A stretch of 64,000 bases of DNA from Devosia sp. ZB163 (GTDB taxonomy: Bacteria > Pseudomonadota > Alphaproteobacteria > Rhizobiales > Devosiaceae). Both the position numbers and the translations under genes were made by a program. Below, in pieces: positions 63,511 to 64,000 of this stretch (the first letter of the stretch is position 1; the number at the start of each line of letters is the position of its first letter). Where the stretch lies: assembly GCF_028613635.1 (NCBI RefSeq), contig NZ_JAQRMY010000002.1, positions 558,001-622,000 of the forward strand, written 5' to 3'. The notes under the pieces are model-generated. The model was not told the DNA's origin. It saw only the letters and a list, made by a program, of their open reading frames with translations, and did not search any database.

Positions 63511-64000
63511 GTGCTCACCCCAGTACCTTCAGAATCGCCGATGCGAGCATCCGGCTCGATTCGATGCCGTCGGCCGGCAGGGACCTCGAATTCACCGTTG
63601 GCCCCGAGGAGCGGCTCGCGATTGCCGATGCGATCGGCATCACGGCCTTGGAAAAACTCGAGGTCAAGCTGCACGCGGTGCGCTTCAAGGGCGGTATCCG
63701 CGTGGCCGGGCGGCTCTGGGCGACCACCGTGCAGCCCAGCGTGATTTCGCTCGAGCCGGTGACGCAGGAGATCGAGGAAAGCGTCGATCGCATCTTCCTG
63801 CCCGGTGGCGAGAAGGAGTATGCCGGGCCTGCGGACGCCGAGATCTTCGTCGATCTTGAAGGCGACGACCTGCCGGACCATTTCGAAGGCAACGAAGCCG
63901 ATCTCTCGGCCCTGATCATGGAGACGGTCGCGCTGGCCCTGGAGCCCTATCCCAAGCTGCCCGGCGAAAGCCTGGGAGCAATTGGCGATGATGGCGACAC
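63507..64000 (+). CDS. yceD: YceD/DUF177 family protein, partial at window end
   Basis: The first 164 codons of a DUF177 (YceD) protein, open to the window edge. It resembles the family whose members affect 23S rRNA accumulation and lie near rpmF or plsX. Visible blocks are LEKLEVKLHAVRFKGGIRVAGRL in two pieces, LEPVTQEIEESVDRIFLPG and the acidic DLEGDDLPDHFEGNEADLSALIMETVAL region. The ATG overlaps the stop of the bc1 chaperone gene. In related genomes plsX and fabH follow. Confidence 0.82.
   Translation, partial: MSAHPSTFRIADASIRLDSMPSAGRDLEFTVGPEERLAIADAIGITALEKLEVKLHAVRFKGGIRVAGRLWATTVQPSVISLEPVTQEIEESVDRIFLPGGEKEYAGPADAEIFVDLEGDDLPDHFEGNEADLSALIMETVALALEPYPKLPGESLGAIGDDGD

Overview
The window looks like a chromosomal segment of an alphaproteobacterium of the order Hyphomicrobiales, with Devosia-like organisms my best guess. 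The evidence is high GC, the metC-aapJQMP arrangement, a fused cysN/cysC, popZ next to valS, ExoR-like and BA14K-type proteins, and an alphaproteobacterial ParC. The genus is inferred from gene content only.

Layout. 1-1.4 kb: a gene-free stretch, tRNA-Pro and a PAP2 phosphatase. 1.4-8.3 kb: metC facing a general amino-acid ABC transporter (aapJQMP) plus a second, diverged binding protein. 8.4-13.3 kb: sulfur assimilation (cysK with a coupled AlaX-type editing protein, and divergent cysD-cysN/C). 13.4-13.8 kb: a GIY-YIG nuclease gene framed by a perfect 30-bp inverted repeat. 13.9-17.5 kb: envelope proteins. 17.6-33.7 kb: twelve tightly packed minus-strand genes forming an alginate-type exopolysaccharide locus, ending in a terminator. 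34.3-37.8 kb: an unusual receiver-domain protein, a nuclease-like protein, tRNA-Asn, mobA and a secreted protein. 38.3-42.8 kb: a three-gene operon of secreted proteins of unknown function. 43-53.7 kb: tRNA-Cys, pcm, a TolC-family protein, popZ, valS, a frameshifted CorA/ZntB gene, ilvD and an ExoR-like gene. 53.9-64 kb: parC, two BA14K proteins, a SixA-like phosphatase, a ZTP riboswitch ahead of glyA, nrdR, nusB, an MFS protein, bamE, a cytochrome bc1 assembly chaperone and a partial yceD.

The main result is the locus algD-alg8-alg44-algA-algG-algI-algJ-sel1-algX-algF-algK-algL. Alginate synthesis is characterised in Pseudomonas and Azotobacter. Here the polymerising and acetylating parts keep their catalytic motifs (AlgD Cys, Alg8 Asp motifs, AlgI His, Ser/Asp/His of AlgJ and AlgX). 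By eye, the accessory activities have lost theirs: no DPHD in the AlgG-like protein, no NNHSYW-type site in the AlgL-like protein, no c-di-GMP-binding residues in the PilZ part of Alg44, and no metal ligands in the isomerase half of AlgA. No AlgE porin is visible. I infer an acetylated, polymannuronate-like polymer made by a system that keeps the accessory proteins as scaffold. A receiver protein with Glu at the phospho-acceptor position is transcribed divergently from algD.

All functions come from reading motifs and from memory of protein families. No database search was run.
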